Origin: Trichobilharzia szidati
Taxonomy: Eukaryota > Platyhelminthes > Trematoda > Strigeidida > Schistosomatidae
Assembly: GCA_944472155.2 (NCBI GenBank)
Contig: OX235279.1
Location: forward strand, 64,159,543 to 64,223,542
Direction: 5' to 3'
DNA: 64,000 nt
Part shown: positions 12,578 through 24,696 of the stretch, in pieces
Layout: every line of letters starts with the position of its first letter
How positions within the stretch are numbered: position 1 is the first letter of the stretch
The notes under the pieces: model-generated
What the model was told of the DNA's origin: nothing
The model's input: the letters and a program-made list of their open reading frames with translations, nothing else
Databases searched by the model: none
Position numbers and translations under genes: made by a program

Positions 12578-14539
12578 GTAAGATGAATTAAACATACAAA
12601 CAACTGCTCGCCGAAGACCCTGGTTGTAGGTTCCGCTATATATCACAAATTAGCAGAAGTTAGAAGTGATGTGCAATTGGACTCCTCAAGACATACTGGC
12701 CCCCTTGAGTTTTCATTCTGTCCATGCATAAAAGAACTTCTGTTTTTCTCATTCCGGGACTAGTCGATTATGATGACAATCTTCAACCATACATTAAATG
12801 AATGTGTGGCTTTCAGTAAAGGAAGGTACTCACATGGTGTAACATTGAAACAATGTCTCTGGTCTCAAATGTTGAATCGAGAATCGTCTATTACCCTTCT
12901 AGACACCTTCACCGCCAAGTTAAGAATGAATCGGAGGCCTTGACCGTGATTATTTCTCTGCAGATGCTTTTTTTCATTGCATTCACCAAATAGTTTGGAA
13001 ACGTATCATGTAGGAAATATTTGTCGTGATGACAAAAAATAACTAAGAAGGCAGTGATGATCAAATCAACATTATTTTTAACGGTGTCGAATTCAAAACA
13101 GAAGAGGAATCAGCGAAAATCCATTTCTCGATGCCATATAGAAATGGGGAAAAGCATGGTGAAAATGGGAACACAAGTATATAGAAAAAGTCGACTCATA
13201 CCGAACAAATACTCAGTTACAATAACAACAATCCAAAGTGGAATAAAAGAGTCTGTATACGAATATTATGAAGATTTAGAACATAGTGCATTACTCTTTT
13301 GAAGAGTAGAGGAGAGACATTTTATGACTGTCATAAATAAAAATATTAATGTCCAAGAAACATCTGTGCTCAATCTGAACCGATTGCAAAATCACTGCAT
13401 TAGCCAAAACGGAATTCTGCTTTACTTGTGCATCAATGAACACAAACTAGCAGGCAAAATATGGGAAATTTTGAGTTTAGTATAAGAAAATCTGTCTGTC
13501 ATAGGGAATGATAGTCAATAGAATTTCATCAGCAGTACTAAAGTTTCAAATGATTTGAATGCAGTTAAAACCAGTGCGATCAGTGAAGTTATGTAGGCAT
13601 AGAAGATCACCAGAACAACCCATAATCCCTCGTCCAAACGGCAAGAACATTCAGAACGAATGTGCATGACGCAAAAAGACTGAGGAATTTACATATGAGT
13701 GTTTCACTTAGCTAAAATCACTAAGCTAAATTCTCAATAGAAGTGCTACAAAAAACTCTATTTCTAATCAGAGAAATCTCCTATCACCTTTACTATCCAC
13801 AGCGAATCACACTATCAACCGTCACTTGCATTTGTGCATTTTAATGGTAGGCTTTCAGACTTACATGTGCATACTGTAGTTATGAATCATCACAAAATCA
13901 CTTCTATGAATAATGAGTATTCTGTTTTCAGGCAAACTGTATTAGAATACCATTGATTTCCCTTGTTTGAAGTGAAGATTAAGGCGTCGAACAGATGTTC
14001 AGCAGACTAAAATACTTAACATTTATTCTGAAGTATTGAGTTATGCAAATACTTCAATAATAACTATGTCATCTGACTTGTAAAAAAAGTTAAACATACA
14101 GCAGGGAAGAACGCCGTCAGTACTGAACGGACTTTTTTAACACTAGTAACCAGAATGTTTGGTTTTTCTGTAATTATTGACGTAATTGTTGTTCGAAGAG
14201 ACAATCGACTTAAGTGAAATAATAGGTCACGTATGTAGAAGGTTAGTCACAAGAATTTTCCACAATAAATACAGAACTAATTTCAAAATGATTGTTTGTA
14301 ATGAAACACAGCCCTATATCAATTAGTCGTAAATTCTACTTTATCTTCAGATTTATGTAAATACTACACATGAAAAGTGGTGTGTACACCACACATCGAT
14401 TACCGTCAAATTAAATTTTGTGCAGTGATCGGTTCTCATTTTTCAAGATTCATATTATATCCGGCAGAGTATAATGACGATTTTAAATAAATGATATTTT
14501 TAGAATACGGGTTATATAGGGATTTCAATTAATTTCAAC
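12578..14539. other. No recognised gene; possible decayed coding sequence
   Basis: The plus frame at 13054-13302 (82 codons) is basic and continues past stops with coding-like stretches to about 13960. That could mean an old transposon. No domain motif was recognised, and no splice sites frame it. Confidence 0.3.
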
Positions 14540-14695
14540 ATGGATATTGTTAGGAATCGACATGAGTTAGAGACATAGAACACTGGACAGCTGTTTTACC
14601 CTAATTTAGGACTCTTCGGTAGTGGGCCTCATATGGAATTAACCTTCAGGTTACGCCAGCAAACCGTTGACTATCCCACTACTAGGTAGGAATTC
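14540..14695 (-). mobile_element. Smα-type SINE with hammerhead (copy 2)
   Basis: On the minus strand a tRNA-like head (GGGATAGTCAACG, then GCGTAACCTGAAGG) precedes the hammerhead segment. The ribozyme part at about 14575-14627 has stem II GUCCU/AGGGU, stem III AC-AGCU-GU and cleavage triplet GUC. The core reads CCGAAGA (U4 to C) and GAAAC reads AAAAC, so the catalytic G12 is lost. The head is related to that of the copy at 55125. Confidence 0.65.
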
Positions 14696-16799
14696 AAATA
14701 TTTGTGGATGCTAGTTTCTGTCAGTTTATGCTAGCCACTGCCACCAGTGAGCATTCAGTTCACCCCAACATTGTGGACCGTATTGGTCACTACTTCTCAC
14801 TACAGCTCAAAGACGTCTATCTAGTGGTCGCTAGGGTAAGTGGGTTTGATACTGAGGTTATTAGTTTTTTTTAAATAAGTCAACGCACTGGCCTCATATA
14901 GCACCAAGGCTTTTGCGCTGATCCCTGGTGACGCTGACATTGCGCTCTGCTGAAGAGACAAGACTAGGACTAGATAGCTACCTAATATCCTCTAGTTCTC
15001 AGTAATCCCTAGCTGACGCTTGTTTGTAATAAATTTCACAATTAAATGATGTCTTATTTTACGATTCATTTTCTTAAAGTATGGATCTTAAATGAGGAAC
15101 AAAACCAGTCAGGCATCAAAATATTGTCCATAATAAAAGTAGCATTGTATAAGTGCTCGTTAAAAAAATTCCCCGCTCACTTCCTTACTTCCTGCCGCTA
15201 AAACAAAATCGATACGTTGGGCGGCTGAGTGAGTAGCCCCCGGAGCATTAAAACGACGGCCACACCTATAGCCTTAAATACAAAATCTGAGGGCTTCAGT
15301 ACTTTTAATGAAATGTTTCTGTAAAGATTTTCACTTAACAATTTATTTCTGAGGGAAATGGAAACTCTGTGAAACACTCTGCTTTATTAGCTGGTGTACA
15401 TTTTCAATGAGTTTGCGACGGATAATTTAATTAACGTTTTTGGCTCACTAATTCCTAGTGACTCATAACAGTAAAAGTGCATCAAAAGCATTTTGTAGCA
15501 CTTTTACTAAATAACTGGTTGTAATGTGGTTAGCAGTGATAGATTATTGAAAAACTATGCTATTAATGAGGTAGAGCGTCAGCTTGATAAAATAGCCTTT
15601 GTAGTGAAATTAAGTACTCATGCCATAATAATAATAAGGAGGAAAAATGGTCGATTTACTCCACAACCCTTTCGTAATAAAATATTGTAAGAAATAACTG
15701 CAGTAAATATGGTCTTATCTAGATTAAATGCGTTATATGTCTAAAGTTTTTCTTTGAATATATATGAAATGATGGCTTTAACGTTTTATCTTCTACCACA
15801 TAAAATTGGCAAAGAACAGCGTGCTGCAAAAAATGTTTGAGATTCCATTGAGGAAGCCCAGAGTGTGATTGATTTAACCTGTGAAGGATGTGAGTGGAAG
15901 CGAGATACAAAATAAACAGTTGCACACTTGTGGTGAGAACGAAGCAGCCTTTTCATCCTTTTTACCCTACCGAACAGGTCATTCTGTTCATTCTTAGATT
16001 TGAACTAAATATTCAGTGTAGCAAACTTGGATGCGTAAAAACTAAATTTTACCACAATTCACGAAAGAAAAATAATAACTAAGAATAATAAAAGAAACTT
16101 ACTTATTTCACATGTATGAAAGATGAATGTTTGAGTTAACATTCATCTGCTTCCATCTGACATTTTGTTAAACATGATTGATTGACACTTGCATCAAGAT
16201 TATTTTCACATAAAATCAACACTTTTAGGCAGTGAAACCTTAACTTACTAACAACAATACCTAAAAGGAGGCAAATGATTTATTTTCATTCCCCAGAATA
16301 CTTTGTTTCCTGTTTTCCATAACACCATATTCAATCAAAATGTCAGCCTGTGATTTTTTTAAATAAACAAGAAATCAATGAAACAAAAAAGATGATGCGC
16401 TTCCCTTCAAAATTCACAGTTTTCTGGATTTTTGACTAAGCTAAACGCATAACAAATAACCACATTATTCTTTTACTCGTAGAAACGTTTATATGTTGTT
16501 ATTCTTTACGATTTCAGGATTTCTTATAGTAATATTAATCGGAATATCAATGAACTATTGTGTAATATATTTTGAAGAGTGATTTCACATAACTTAGTGA
16601 TCGATACGGCATAAAACGTTCCTCGTGATGTCTATCTTTATCAGCGGAAAGTTTCTTAAGTTCAGTACACTTTGCTCAAAAAACCACAAGGTGGATGATA
16701 TTTGTCACAATATAACTAAGCCGTTATTTTAAGTAGAAAATGTATCTGCCACATAGGTGGCTATCAGTATCAGGTTCTGAATGGAACACACGGTTTCAG
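14696..16799. other. No gene seen
   Basis: The part to about 15030 is less AT-rich and may be an unrecognised repeat flanking the SINE. The remainder is AT-rich with frames under 70 codons (15719-15925 minus, 15894-16082 plus) and no recognisable content. Confidence 0.4.
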
Positions 16800-17345
16800 C
16801 AGCACATCTGTTCAGTCTTTTCCCGGTGGCTGCACTATTGCCTATAAAATTTTATTTCTTCCTTATACGATCTCCTTCAAGTCATATTCGGACCCACACC
16901 CAACTTGTTGTTTCTCTTTCGAGTTCCACTTGACGGCCTGGCAAGTGATATTACTTAACAGTCTTTTCATTGTCTGTCCAACGCACCTCCATTTTCTCCG
17001 GTAAATTTGTTGAGCAACAGGCTCTTAGTTGTTTTTTCTTCTCAGAGTTTCTCGTTATTAATCCTTTCTGGCCATCTGATCTTCAGTTTGGAATAAAAGC
17101 AGGTGTTGATAAAAGTCTGAATCCTGCTGGGAATGCTTTCCGTGATGCTCGAAGTCTCTGAGCAATATAGAAGTACTGATATGATATTAGTGTCGCGAAT
17201 CCAAATCTTGTTCTTTATACCGGTTGAAACGGATTTCTGCACTGATTTCAGAGTTATGAATGTCCGTTTTGATTTTCCGACAACTTTATGTCCTCCATTT
17301 GTTACAGTTCAATGTAATGACTCAAAAGAATCAGTATTATTTACC
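16800..17345 (-). pseudogene. RTE LINE remnant, RT C-terminal region
   Basis: Minus-strand frames read SVLLYCSETSSITES, then SRIQTFINTCFYSKLKIRW and WPERINNEKL. This matches the conserved region after the RT palm in RTE elements (LLYGSETW, QVFINxCLRxILxIxWPDxIxNEL). It is more diverged than the copies at 18566 and 51915, with several frame changes. Residual signal reaches about 16920 (ITCQAVKWNSKEK, as in ITRQALxWNPxGKR). Confidence 0.65.
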
Positions 17346-17524
17346 AAATAATAAAGAAACAAAGGCATTAACCCGATATATACACAAAGTTTGTGTGAAA
17401 CTGTCTGTCCGAATCTCAGTCATATTAAGCCGTAGGTTGATCAGATCAGTTGAAAGAACTTTCAGTGCTGCAGAGCTACACATCAATTTCTAAACCAGCC
17501 GTTACTGACACAGAGCACCACAGA

Positions 17525-17900
17525 TAAATTACTCAAGACGGCCACATCAATGTGTGTATAAATTCAACTACTCATTTGGAGCTAGTTATATAGATCGAAC
17601 TCAGAGGAATATATCTTTAGACAATCGTGAACATGTTCCTTGTTTGGTTTGGAATAAGTGTAACTAAATCCCTAAATAGTGCCATTTTGCCTCATCTAGT
17701 AGATAGTGAAAACCACATCAAAATAGATGAGTCATTTATGGTTGTATATCGAGCACCAAACAATCTGTCTGAAGGCACACGATTACGTCTCTTAGCTAAA
17801 GCAGAAGCTATATAGATTAACAAGAAACAACCGTATCTATGTGTGCAAAAGAAGCACATTAATCCTCATGGTTTACCCTGGCCTACTATATGGTCAGCAG
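17525..17900 (+). pseudogene. PLE GIY-YIG endonuclease remnant (copy 1)
   Basis: Plus-strand reading gives YKFNYSFGASYIDRTQRNIS followed by REHVPCLVW. This corresponds to KFxCSCGxxYIGRTxRxLxxRxxEH of GIY-YIG nucleases, with YIG now YID. After frame changes SFMVVYRAPNNLSEGTRLRL and AKAEAI correspond to the segment carrying the catalytic glutamate. The homologous remnant at 21165 shares KKHIxPxxLPWP near the end. The encoding element is a PLE of a different family from the one at 48892. Confidence 0.6.
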
Positions 17901-18384
17901 GGACATATTCATCCATATTTTCATGTTATGATTACCTTTAATATGTGTCAAGCTTTTGTAATTTACATTTAGCTTATTATGTCTCCAGTATTTTACTATA
18001 GTTCACAATTTAACCTCCTTATTTTATCACTACACCTGATATCTGTCAGCCCTTGCTTGAATTTACATTCAGTGTTCCACACTTTTCGGTATTTGTTTTT
18101 ATGTATTTTGCCATAATCATTTTCCTCGCAAACCATTGAATATCACTCACCCCTAACCCCAATGAAACTTACATTCGCTGACTATAAAAACATTAGTGTA
18201 TCACCCTATTGTCTATTCACAATTTATCTAATGTTCGGAATGACTGTATAAATTTTTTATAAACATTCATTTGACAATACTAAATACTGAAATCTCACTT
18301 CATATTATACATGTACCCCAATACAGCTTCCAGTATAATTTTCACATACCTTTAATGGCTATTTGTATTACAATACTCATGGGT

Positions 18385-18460
18385 TTATAACTGTAGAGCC
18401 TGAGGAAGAATGTATTGAAAACAATTATTCGCTCAAAATCATTTTGTTTAAAAATGTCTA
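18385..18460 (+). repeat. PLE-type 3' tail of the copy at 17525
   Basis: CTGTAGAGCCTGAGGAAGAA, then ATTGAAAACAATTATTCGCTC, is the same tail as at 8615, 21570 and 38770. It lies about 500 bases after the endonuclease remnant. The spacing fits a 3' UTR end. Confidence 0.55.
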
Positions 18461-18565
18461 TAAAGAATCTTTAAAACTGATATTTTATCGCCAAACACGA
18501 AGACTGAGTGCACTATGATAAACTAGATTAAAATAAACATTTTTCAGAATTCATTCATCTGAACT

Positions 18566-19325
18566 GTGACTATTATTATTATTGTATCCTTTAATTCCTA
18601 GAGGAACATAGGGCTTCAGCCGTGCGTCTCCATTGCATTCGGTTCTCTGCTAGAGTCCTCACCTGGTTCCATGTCTGCCCGCACGTTTTCATCTCCTCTT
18701 CACATGACCTCCTCCAAGTCACCCTCGCACTGACGACCAACTCGCCGCTTCCCTTTCGGGTTCCACTCGAGCAATGGCTTGTCTAGTGATGTCACTTGAT
18801 GGTTTCCTCAGATTATAGTCAATCCATCTCCATTTCTTCCTGCCTATTTGTTTCACAATCGGTTCCTGGTTGGTTCGCTCCCAAAGATCCCTGTTGCTGA
18901 TCTTTTCTGGCCGGTCATCTGATCTTGAGTAGTATTGAGCGAAGACAACTGTTAATGAAGGTCTGTAGTTTGTTTGAGATGCTCTTTATGACGCGCAGTG
19001 CAAGTCTCCGATCCGTATAGTAGCAATGACTTCACATTGGAGTTGAAACTCCGGATCTTATTTTTGATGCTGAGTGTTGTTGACCTCCACACAGACTTGA
19101 GAGTAGTGAAAGCTTGTCTTGCTTTTCGGATTCTTGCTTTGATATCCTCGTCAGTTCCGCCTGTAGTTGAAACGATGCTTCTCAGGTAGGTAAAAGAGGT
19201 TGTTTCTTTCAGGTTCCTTCCATTTATGCTGAACTGTGATACAGTTTTATTATTTTTTCTCAAAATCAATATTTGTCTTGAAAAGTCTACCGAGGAGTAT
19301 TTGACATGATTCAATATCTTGTTCG
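18566..19325 (-). pseudogene. 5'-truncated RTE (SR2-like) LINE
   Basis: The minus strand encodes SINGRNLKETTSFTYLRSIV, then STTGGTDEDIKARIRKARQA, FTTLKSVWRSTTLSIKNKIR and FNSNVKSLLLYGSETC, the RTE RT region after the palm. Further 3' it reads WNPxGKRxxGRPRxTWRRSCEEE and AENRMQWRRTAEALCSSRN, with at least two frame changes. It ends in an AATTCCTAGAGGAAC hairpin and an ATAATAATAAT tail. It shares the last ~640 bases with the copy at 51915. The 5' end breaks off inside the RT, the usual result of incomplete reverse transcription. Confidence 0.85.
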
Positions 19326-19683
19326 TTCAGAGGCATTTCTCTCTGCATGACAATAAAAATCAACTCACTGATTACTTTCGATCGCATACTGTATTGTTCA
19401 CTAATAGTAAATGCCATAAATCACCTTCTGTCAACCAACAAATAACAGAAAAATAATTGGTAAATTTGTCAAACATGCACGTTAACTAGTTGGAACATCG
19501 TACTGTTTACTTCAGCTTCAAAATAATAAAGACATTAACAAAACCACCATTGATTTGTAAAATTAGTATCCAGGCTACTATTTACATTATTTAGTCACTT
19601 GAATAAGTATAGCATATACGTCTACATTAAAATCATGCACCACGTCATGATTACCGCAGACAGTAAGGCTATTAATAAAATGA

Positions 19684-19992
19684 ATGTATTTGAGTAATAA
19701 AGACAACAAAACGTGGATTCGAATTCGAATTCGAATCCAAGAATACAAATCAGCCGTGAAAAGACACGATATGTATTCTTTAGTATCAATGCATATAGAC
19801 AATTATGGACATCAATTTGATTGGGATAATGTCGAAATCTTAGACAGAGGACACACCAAAAGTGCCAGGGAATTCCTAGAAGCCTGGTACTCCAACGAAA
19901 ATGCAATTAACAAACACGTTAATATAGACGAAATATACCAACTAATGAAAAGTAAATCAGGTGACCAGAAAGTTTACAATCCAAGGCAATAG
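19684..19992 (+). pseudogene. PLE GIY-YIG endonuclease, C-terminal part
   Basis: Open to the TAG at 19990-19992. From about residue 20 it reads EYKSAVKRHDMYSLVSMHID, NYGHQFDWDNVEILDRGHTK and SAREFLEAWYSNENAINKHV. This matches the C-terminal half of PLE GIY-YIG domains (R.HK.AV..., H...GH.FDW, REFLEAW with the catalytic Glu). The GIY and YIG strands are missing. The frame begins in a GAATTC-rich palindrome at 19715-19738 that encodes IRIRIRI and marks the truncation point. Confidence 0.75.
19715..19738. repeat. 24-bp perfect palindrome
   Basis: The 24 bases run from GGATTC to GAATCC around repeated AATTCG units and are identical to their own reverse complement. It lies at the 5' break of the endonuclease remnant. 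Confidence 0.85.
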
Positions 19993-20160
19993 AAAATGGT
20001 CAATACATGTGTAGAGATGGTTACCGGGGGACGCAATTATATCACTCGTGGAGAAATTTAAATCATTTTACTTTGTGCTAAATATTGCGCTGAAGATGTT
20101 GTCCAGAAGGACGACGAAAGCTCTGCAACCAAACCAACCAGCTCAGAGAACACTATTAAT
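19993..20160 (+). repeat. PLE 3' UTR and tail with hammerhead-like motif
   Basis: Follows the endonuclease stop directly. From about 20074 it is nearly identical to 49800-49885 and is diverged at 35960-36040. At 20090-20119 it has CUGAAGA, an unpaired U, a 7-bp stem GUUGUCC/GGACGAC with an AGAA loop, and then GAAA, which is the layout of a hammerhead core. GC-UCU-GC could be stem III. A15.1 would face A where U16.1 is needed, so cleavage is doubtful. Confidence 0.6.
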
Positions 20161-21085
20161 TGCAAATCATCCACCTGAGCTACAAATCTTCTCTATTACT
20201 TCATCTTTCTGTTGGGGAATCACCATCGATGGTGTAGAAAACATGACTTGCAGTTTGCCAGCATTAAAAGTCCTTAGAACTGATTTTCTTAACTTCGTAA
20301 TTATTTTGCTAGGTATATCACCCTTGAATCGCAGTCGTATGTATAAAGGTTTCTTGTTTACGGACAGCGAAGAGTCTTTTTCAACTTTCTTAATCATCTG
20401 TTTCCTGATGAATTTGTCTAGATAGCTTATTTCAGTCAGGGTGTCATATACTATCCTTAGTTCACCTTCAGTTACCTTTCCTTTGCATATAGTTCTAACC
20501 ATGTGGCTGAGGGTTCTTACTAAATTTCTTTTCTGCTGGAGAGGAACGAAGCTATGAAAATGTGTATATTGTTCTGTCAATGTGCTTTTCCTATGCAAAT
20601 TTCTCTTTATATTACCATCTGGTTTTCTTGTAAGGAGGACATCTAAGAAGGCAATTCTGTTTTGGGATTCCTCTTCGCACGTAAAATTTCATAACAAAAT
20701 GAACTTCACTGAGTTATTATTGTGTTGCTATCCGAATCATTATCATCCATATACTGACAATAAATTGAGAATTTTCTGATAAGGTTGCTCAGAGGTTCAT
20801 TTTCTAGTTTACTTAGAAAGTAATCTGCCAAAACGGGACCCAAAGGGGAGCCCATCGTCCCCCCATCTACTTGTCTGTAAAGTGTGCCTTAAAATTTGAA
20901 ATTCACATTCATGGTACACCTTAATAACAACTCTTTTTGGATTTCCGTTGTGATGCCAATATTTATCGACTGTTTATACACTTGTTCACTTATGCAGTTA
21001 ACTGTTTGTGCTAGATGTACATTTGTGAATAAAGATGTTATATTCAAAAGTTAATAATTTTATCCTTGATATTAATATCTCTGAT
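20161..21085 (-). pseudogene. PLE reverse transcriptase remnant
   Basis: Reading the minus strand from the high end: ITSLFTNVHLAQTVNCISEQ (RT motif region SLFTNVP), IxxELLLRCTMNV, LYRQVDGGTMGSPLGPVLAD (RT motif B-like) and a YMDD box at about 20740. RIAFLDVLLTRKPDGN and the open frame 20598-20167 with YTHFHSFVPLQQKRNLVRTL follow. Single-base shifts and stops interrupt the first half. The element breaks off at about 20160, before its endonuclease domain, exactly where a plus-strand PLE tail ends. RT and order fit PLEs, not LINEs. Confidence 0.8.
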
Positions 21086-21164
21086 TTCGGCTACAAATTC
21101 GAATTCATCTTTGACGCTATGTTTCACTATCTACTTATGCAAAGGTTTGAGAATATTTACTGTC

Positions 21165-21520
21165 TAGCTACTCGGCCGTTGCTCAAGGAACTAGAATTTT
21201 GTGCCCGTGATCATCTACCAGTGTGGCTAAATAAAGGTGTAGTAAAAGCCACCATCTGGTTCAAACTGGCCACAATGCCAGCATTGAAAATTCCTTCTCT
21301 ATCATCTACTGGGTACCACATAAATTGCAAAAAACATCGAGGTACCTTATGCTTCAAACAGCAGAGACTATCGCGGATCGCGTGAAACAACCAGTGCTCT
21401 GTGTGAAAAAGAAGCACATCCAGCCACTGCTACTCCCCTGGCCTTCAGTGGAGACTATAAATTCATGGATTTGTACTAATATTTTTCGTAATCTGTTGAT
21501 ATCATTGATTCGATGTTATT
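21165..21520 (+). pseudogene. PLE GIY-YIG endonuclease remnant (copy 2)
   Basis: Frames read REHLPVWLNKGVVK in part (as ARDHLPVWLNKGVVK), then LQTAETIADRVKQPVLCVKK and KKHIQPLLLPWP. They are parallel to REHVPCLVWNK, LLAKAEAI and KKHINPHGLPWP of the copy at 17525. Frame changes and the loss of the GIY strand make it non-functional. The adjoining tail at 21570 matches the same family. Confidence 0.6.
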
Positions 21521-21569
21521 AAAACATTAATGTTGTTAATAACACTAATTCATTCACTATTATGTATAT

Positions 21570-21640
21570 GAAACTGTAGAACCTGATGATGAATTAATCG
21601 AAAAGAATATTCTTTGTTCGGTAACCATTCTTTTGAGAAA
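21570..21640 (+). repeat. PLE-type 3' tail with CTGATGA core
   Basis: AACTGTAGAACCTGATGATG, then TCGAAAAGAATATTCTTTG, belongs to the same tail family as 8615, 18385 and 38770. CTGATGA at 21583-21589 and GAAAA at 21600-21604 match the hammerhead core words, but only a very weak stem II lies between them. Confidence 0.5.
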
Positions 21641-24600
21641 ATTTTAGCAACGTTTTTTAATCAGTTAAGTAGAATTACTTTTCGGACTGAAAACTATCAT
21701 GTCGCAAATTATGCATGATTTATCATTAACACATGAAAATGTAGTATTTATTCCGCAGTTTCTATCTTACTTGTAATTTTATTAGATTACTGAAATCATA
21801 AAGCGTATTCGTCACATTTTATAGATGCCATTCGTGAGATACAAACAGATATCAACAAAAAACCAAAGAGCATGCCGATTAGTTTTTATTCCCAACTTTA
21901 AGCCTTTTAAATTTTGTAGGCATATACATAATATTGCAACCTTAACAAGTGATACTGAACATTAAAGTCAGCCCTTTTATTGTGATAAGAAGTTAGTTGC
22001 ATGTTTTGAAGCTGAAGAGAAAGCAAAATATTCCTAGTAATATATATCAGCGATGATACAATCCTCCGTTTATTTCCCCACTTATTCAGTGTTAAGGCGA
22101 TGGTGTAAATATATTACAACAAAATTTTTCCTTCCAGCACGTTTGAACCATTCGTTAGAGAAACTGGTTCAGATTTGAAGTGTGAGAAAAGAAGTTGATG
22201 TTTAGCAAAAACACGTATTTTCTTTAGTGTACTGAGTAACTCTCCTAAAATGGTGTAACAGAACAACTCAGTTGAAGTCTGTGTCAGCTTATTTAAAGCA
22301 GCTTACACATACGTTACAAGAACATTACTGTGTGCCTCATGCATGGTCAACTTTCTGTCATGGTAAATAAAGTCTTTCCTGAAAACGAACACATTCTCAG
22401 GATCAGGTTTCCATCTTATAAATAGCTAATCTTAATGCACAGAATTTGTTTTAGTGAAATCTGCTTTATTCAGTAGAATTAATGCGTATAAAAAATGGAA
22501 TTCAGTCAACGTTTCGAACAACTTTGTGTCTGCACATAAAGGTGCATTTTATTCTAGGTTAGTTACAAGATATTATTACTGTTCACAGAAAACTTGTATT
22601 TCCACCGTAAGATAAACAGTTCACCATTATCTAAGTTTGATTTTTTTTTAGTTGAACATGGCTGATTTATTTTCATTTGAAAATACCTAACAAAAAGCTT
22701 ATCAAATGGAATATTTCTTCATTTATTAGCAATGTGAAAGTGTTTTCGATCTGGAGAAAAACCTTCGGTTCGCATCCACCTGGTGAACAGATGTTTTTTG
22801 TGTTGGTAAACAGGAGACAGACAAGCTCTTCATGTTGATAAATTGACTTTTTCACTTAAGATTTTGGTATCTTCCACCTCAGTGCTAATCCCAATTGATT
22901 CCAGCGTAATGAGATTATTATTTATCACATATGTACTACTATACGAGAAGGCTATATAACTTTATTTCCCCTGCATATTAAAAATTTCGAATTTTTAAAT
23001 TTGGTTCCAATGAAAAAGTATTCAGTCGACTTGTCAGAGTATTTCATAAGTTTTGTATACTACTAATTGCTTTAAAAGATGAATTGAATTTATTTCGAAT
23101 TGTGGGCAAATTTTACAAATACGAATATGTATCAAGTGTAACAAACAAAGTTGAAACTCATGATACTAGTTACTACCTAGTGTTTAATCAAAGCATCCAA
23201 TTCCGTCCTACAGGAGGTCAGTCGTGAGCTTGAATGACTCAGCTGTAACGTCTCGGCCTGCAACACTGGGTGACCCGGTGATGGACCTCAGAGGAGACAT
23301 GAGCTCCTTCAAGTCTGTAGGTACGTCTTGCTGACGATTGCGAAACCTTAGTCCAAGGCCTCTTATTATTTGCCTCCAACTATCTAATTTCTGCGCTTTG
23401 TAAAACACCATAGTACTGTCGATGAATGAAGAGTGAAAAGTAGAGAAAATACATACAGACTTGGAAAATAACAGTAAAATGATATTGAGGATTGTATTAT
23501 GCTAACAAAAAAGTAGAAAATGTCATTGTAACGACTTTAAACCAAATTGCATTGAATGAATGAAAAATATCAGTATTTGTATTCTATGAATATCAGTAGT
23601 AATTCTGGAATGGTTTTTAATTTACTTCATATATCTACAGGTGGACCTTCCTTGTCATTGCCACTGAAAAGTTAAGAACTAACCTAAACATTCGAAATAG
23701 TAATAATTGAAATACCACTTTCTCATTAACTAGAAAGTGCAATTACTTAAGTTTAATTATGCAAGAACCCATGACTTTTCCATTTTACTTCATTAGAATT
23801 GAAACGACTTGGTTACAGGACATTATTTAGAAGTTTGAATACTACAGTTCATTCTACTTATTTTGAATCAATCACTTCTGAAGATTTTTATTCCAGTCAA
23901 AATTTTTCGATTCAGTGACTGTTTCTAGAGTGACTAAATTATCCATAATTGGATTTTATCGTAAACTAATATCAGAAAAGTACTAGCCGCAAACCAGTCT
24001 AATCGAAATAACTGATTCAACTTGTTCGTGTCTTTTCACGAAAATATACCCTTAGCTTAATATACATTCGGCTTCAAAAATTCCCTAAGAGTATTGATCC
24101 CAGATTCTTTCTTCTTCATGAGGTACTCGTGAGATTTCAACCATCCCTGTTTAAAGATCACAGGTAATTTATAAATGGTTTTCTACTGTACAGATTCACT
24201 GTATAAACAATGAACAGAGGAATCAACCTTAAGAATTTTCTGTTACGTAAGATGAGTTGAAAATAAAGATGCAAACTGAAGCATGGAAAAAACCTCTTTA
24301 AGGGACCAATGTGAACAAGTTAGAAACTTAGAGTAAGAAAAAACCAGAATTAATTTACGCATGAGTGAGGTAAATTAGTTGCTACAGCCCAGACAAATTT
24401 CTAGAAAAAAACGTCTGGAAGCACTTACAAAACTCTAACCACTGTATGGCAATAATCCTAAATCAAGACATAACGAAAACATACGTTAAGTCAATAAAAT
24501 GTAAGAGTGCCGTTTTATTCTCTTCCATTTAGTACTAAAATGCAAAATATGGAATATTTATTTTACACTTCTTCCCTTGATTTCACTTCAGTCAAAATAT

Positions 24601-24678
24601 CTTTGCAATGCTTTATTAATTTCAGTTTGATTATCTAGTTTTAAAAAAAGTTTTTCAGGCCATGCAGATTATTTTTGT
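21641..24678. other. No gene seen
   Basis: AT-rich apart from a GC-richer island at 23205-23415. No splice-flanked exon was recognised. Confidence 0.4.
23208..23411 (-). other. Unrecognised 67-codon frame in a GC-richer island
   Basis: The minus frame reads, in part, SWRQIIRGLGLRFRNRQQDV and SVAGRDVTAESFKLTTDLL. Base composition differs from the surroundings, so a mobile-element fragment or an old coding exon is possible. No domain, acceptor or donor was found, and chance is not excluded. Confidence 0.25.
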
Positions 24679-24696
24679 ACACACACACACACACAG
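24679..24696. repeat. CA microsatellite
   Basis: Nine ACs in a row after TTTTTGT. Confidence 0.85.

Noticed and set aside
22735..22790. tRNA-like sequence with B box GGTTCGCATCC
   Set aside because: The acceptor strands do not pair and the A box is poor. It may be an old SINE relic but cannot be supported.
23320..23360. CTGACGA followed by GAAAC as a hammerhead
   Set aside because: Only four bases lie between the core words, so stem II cannot form, and no cleavage triplet is placed correctly.
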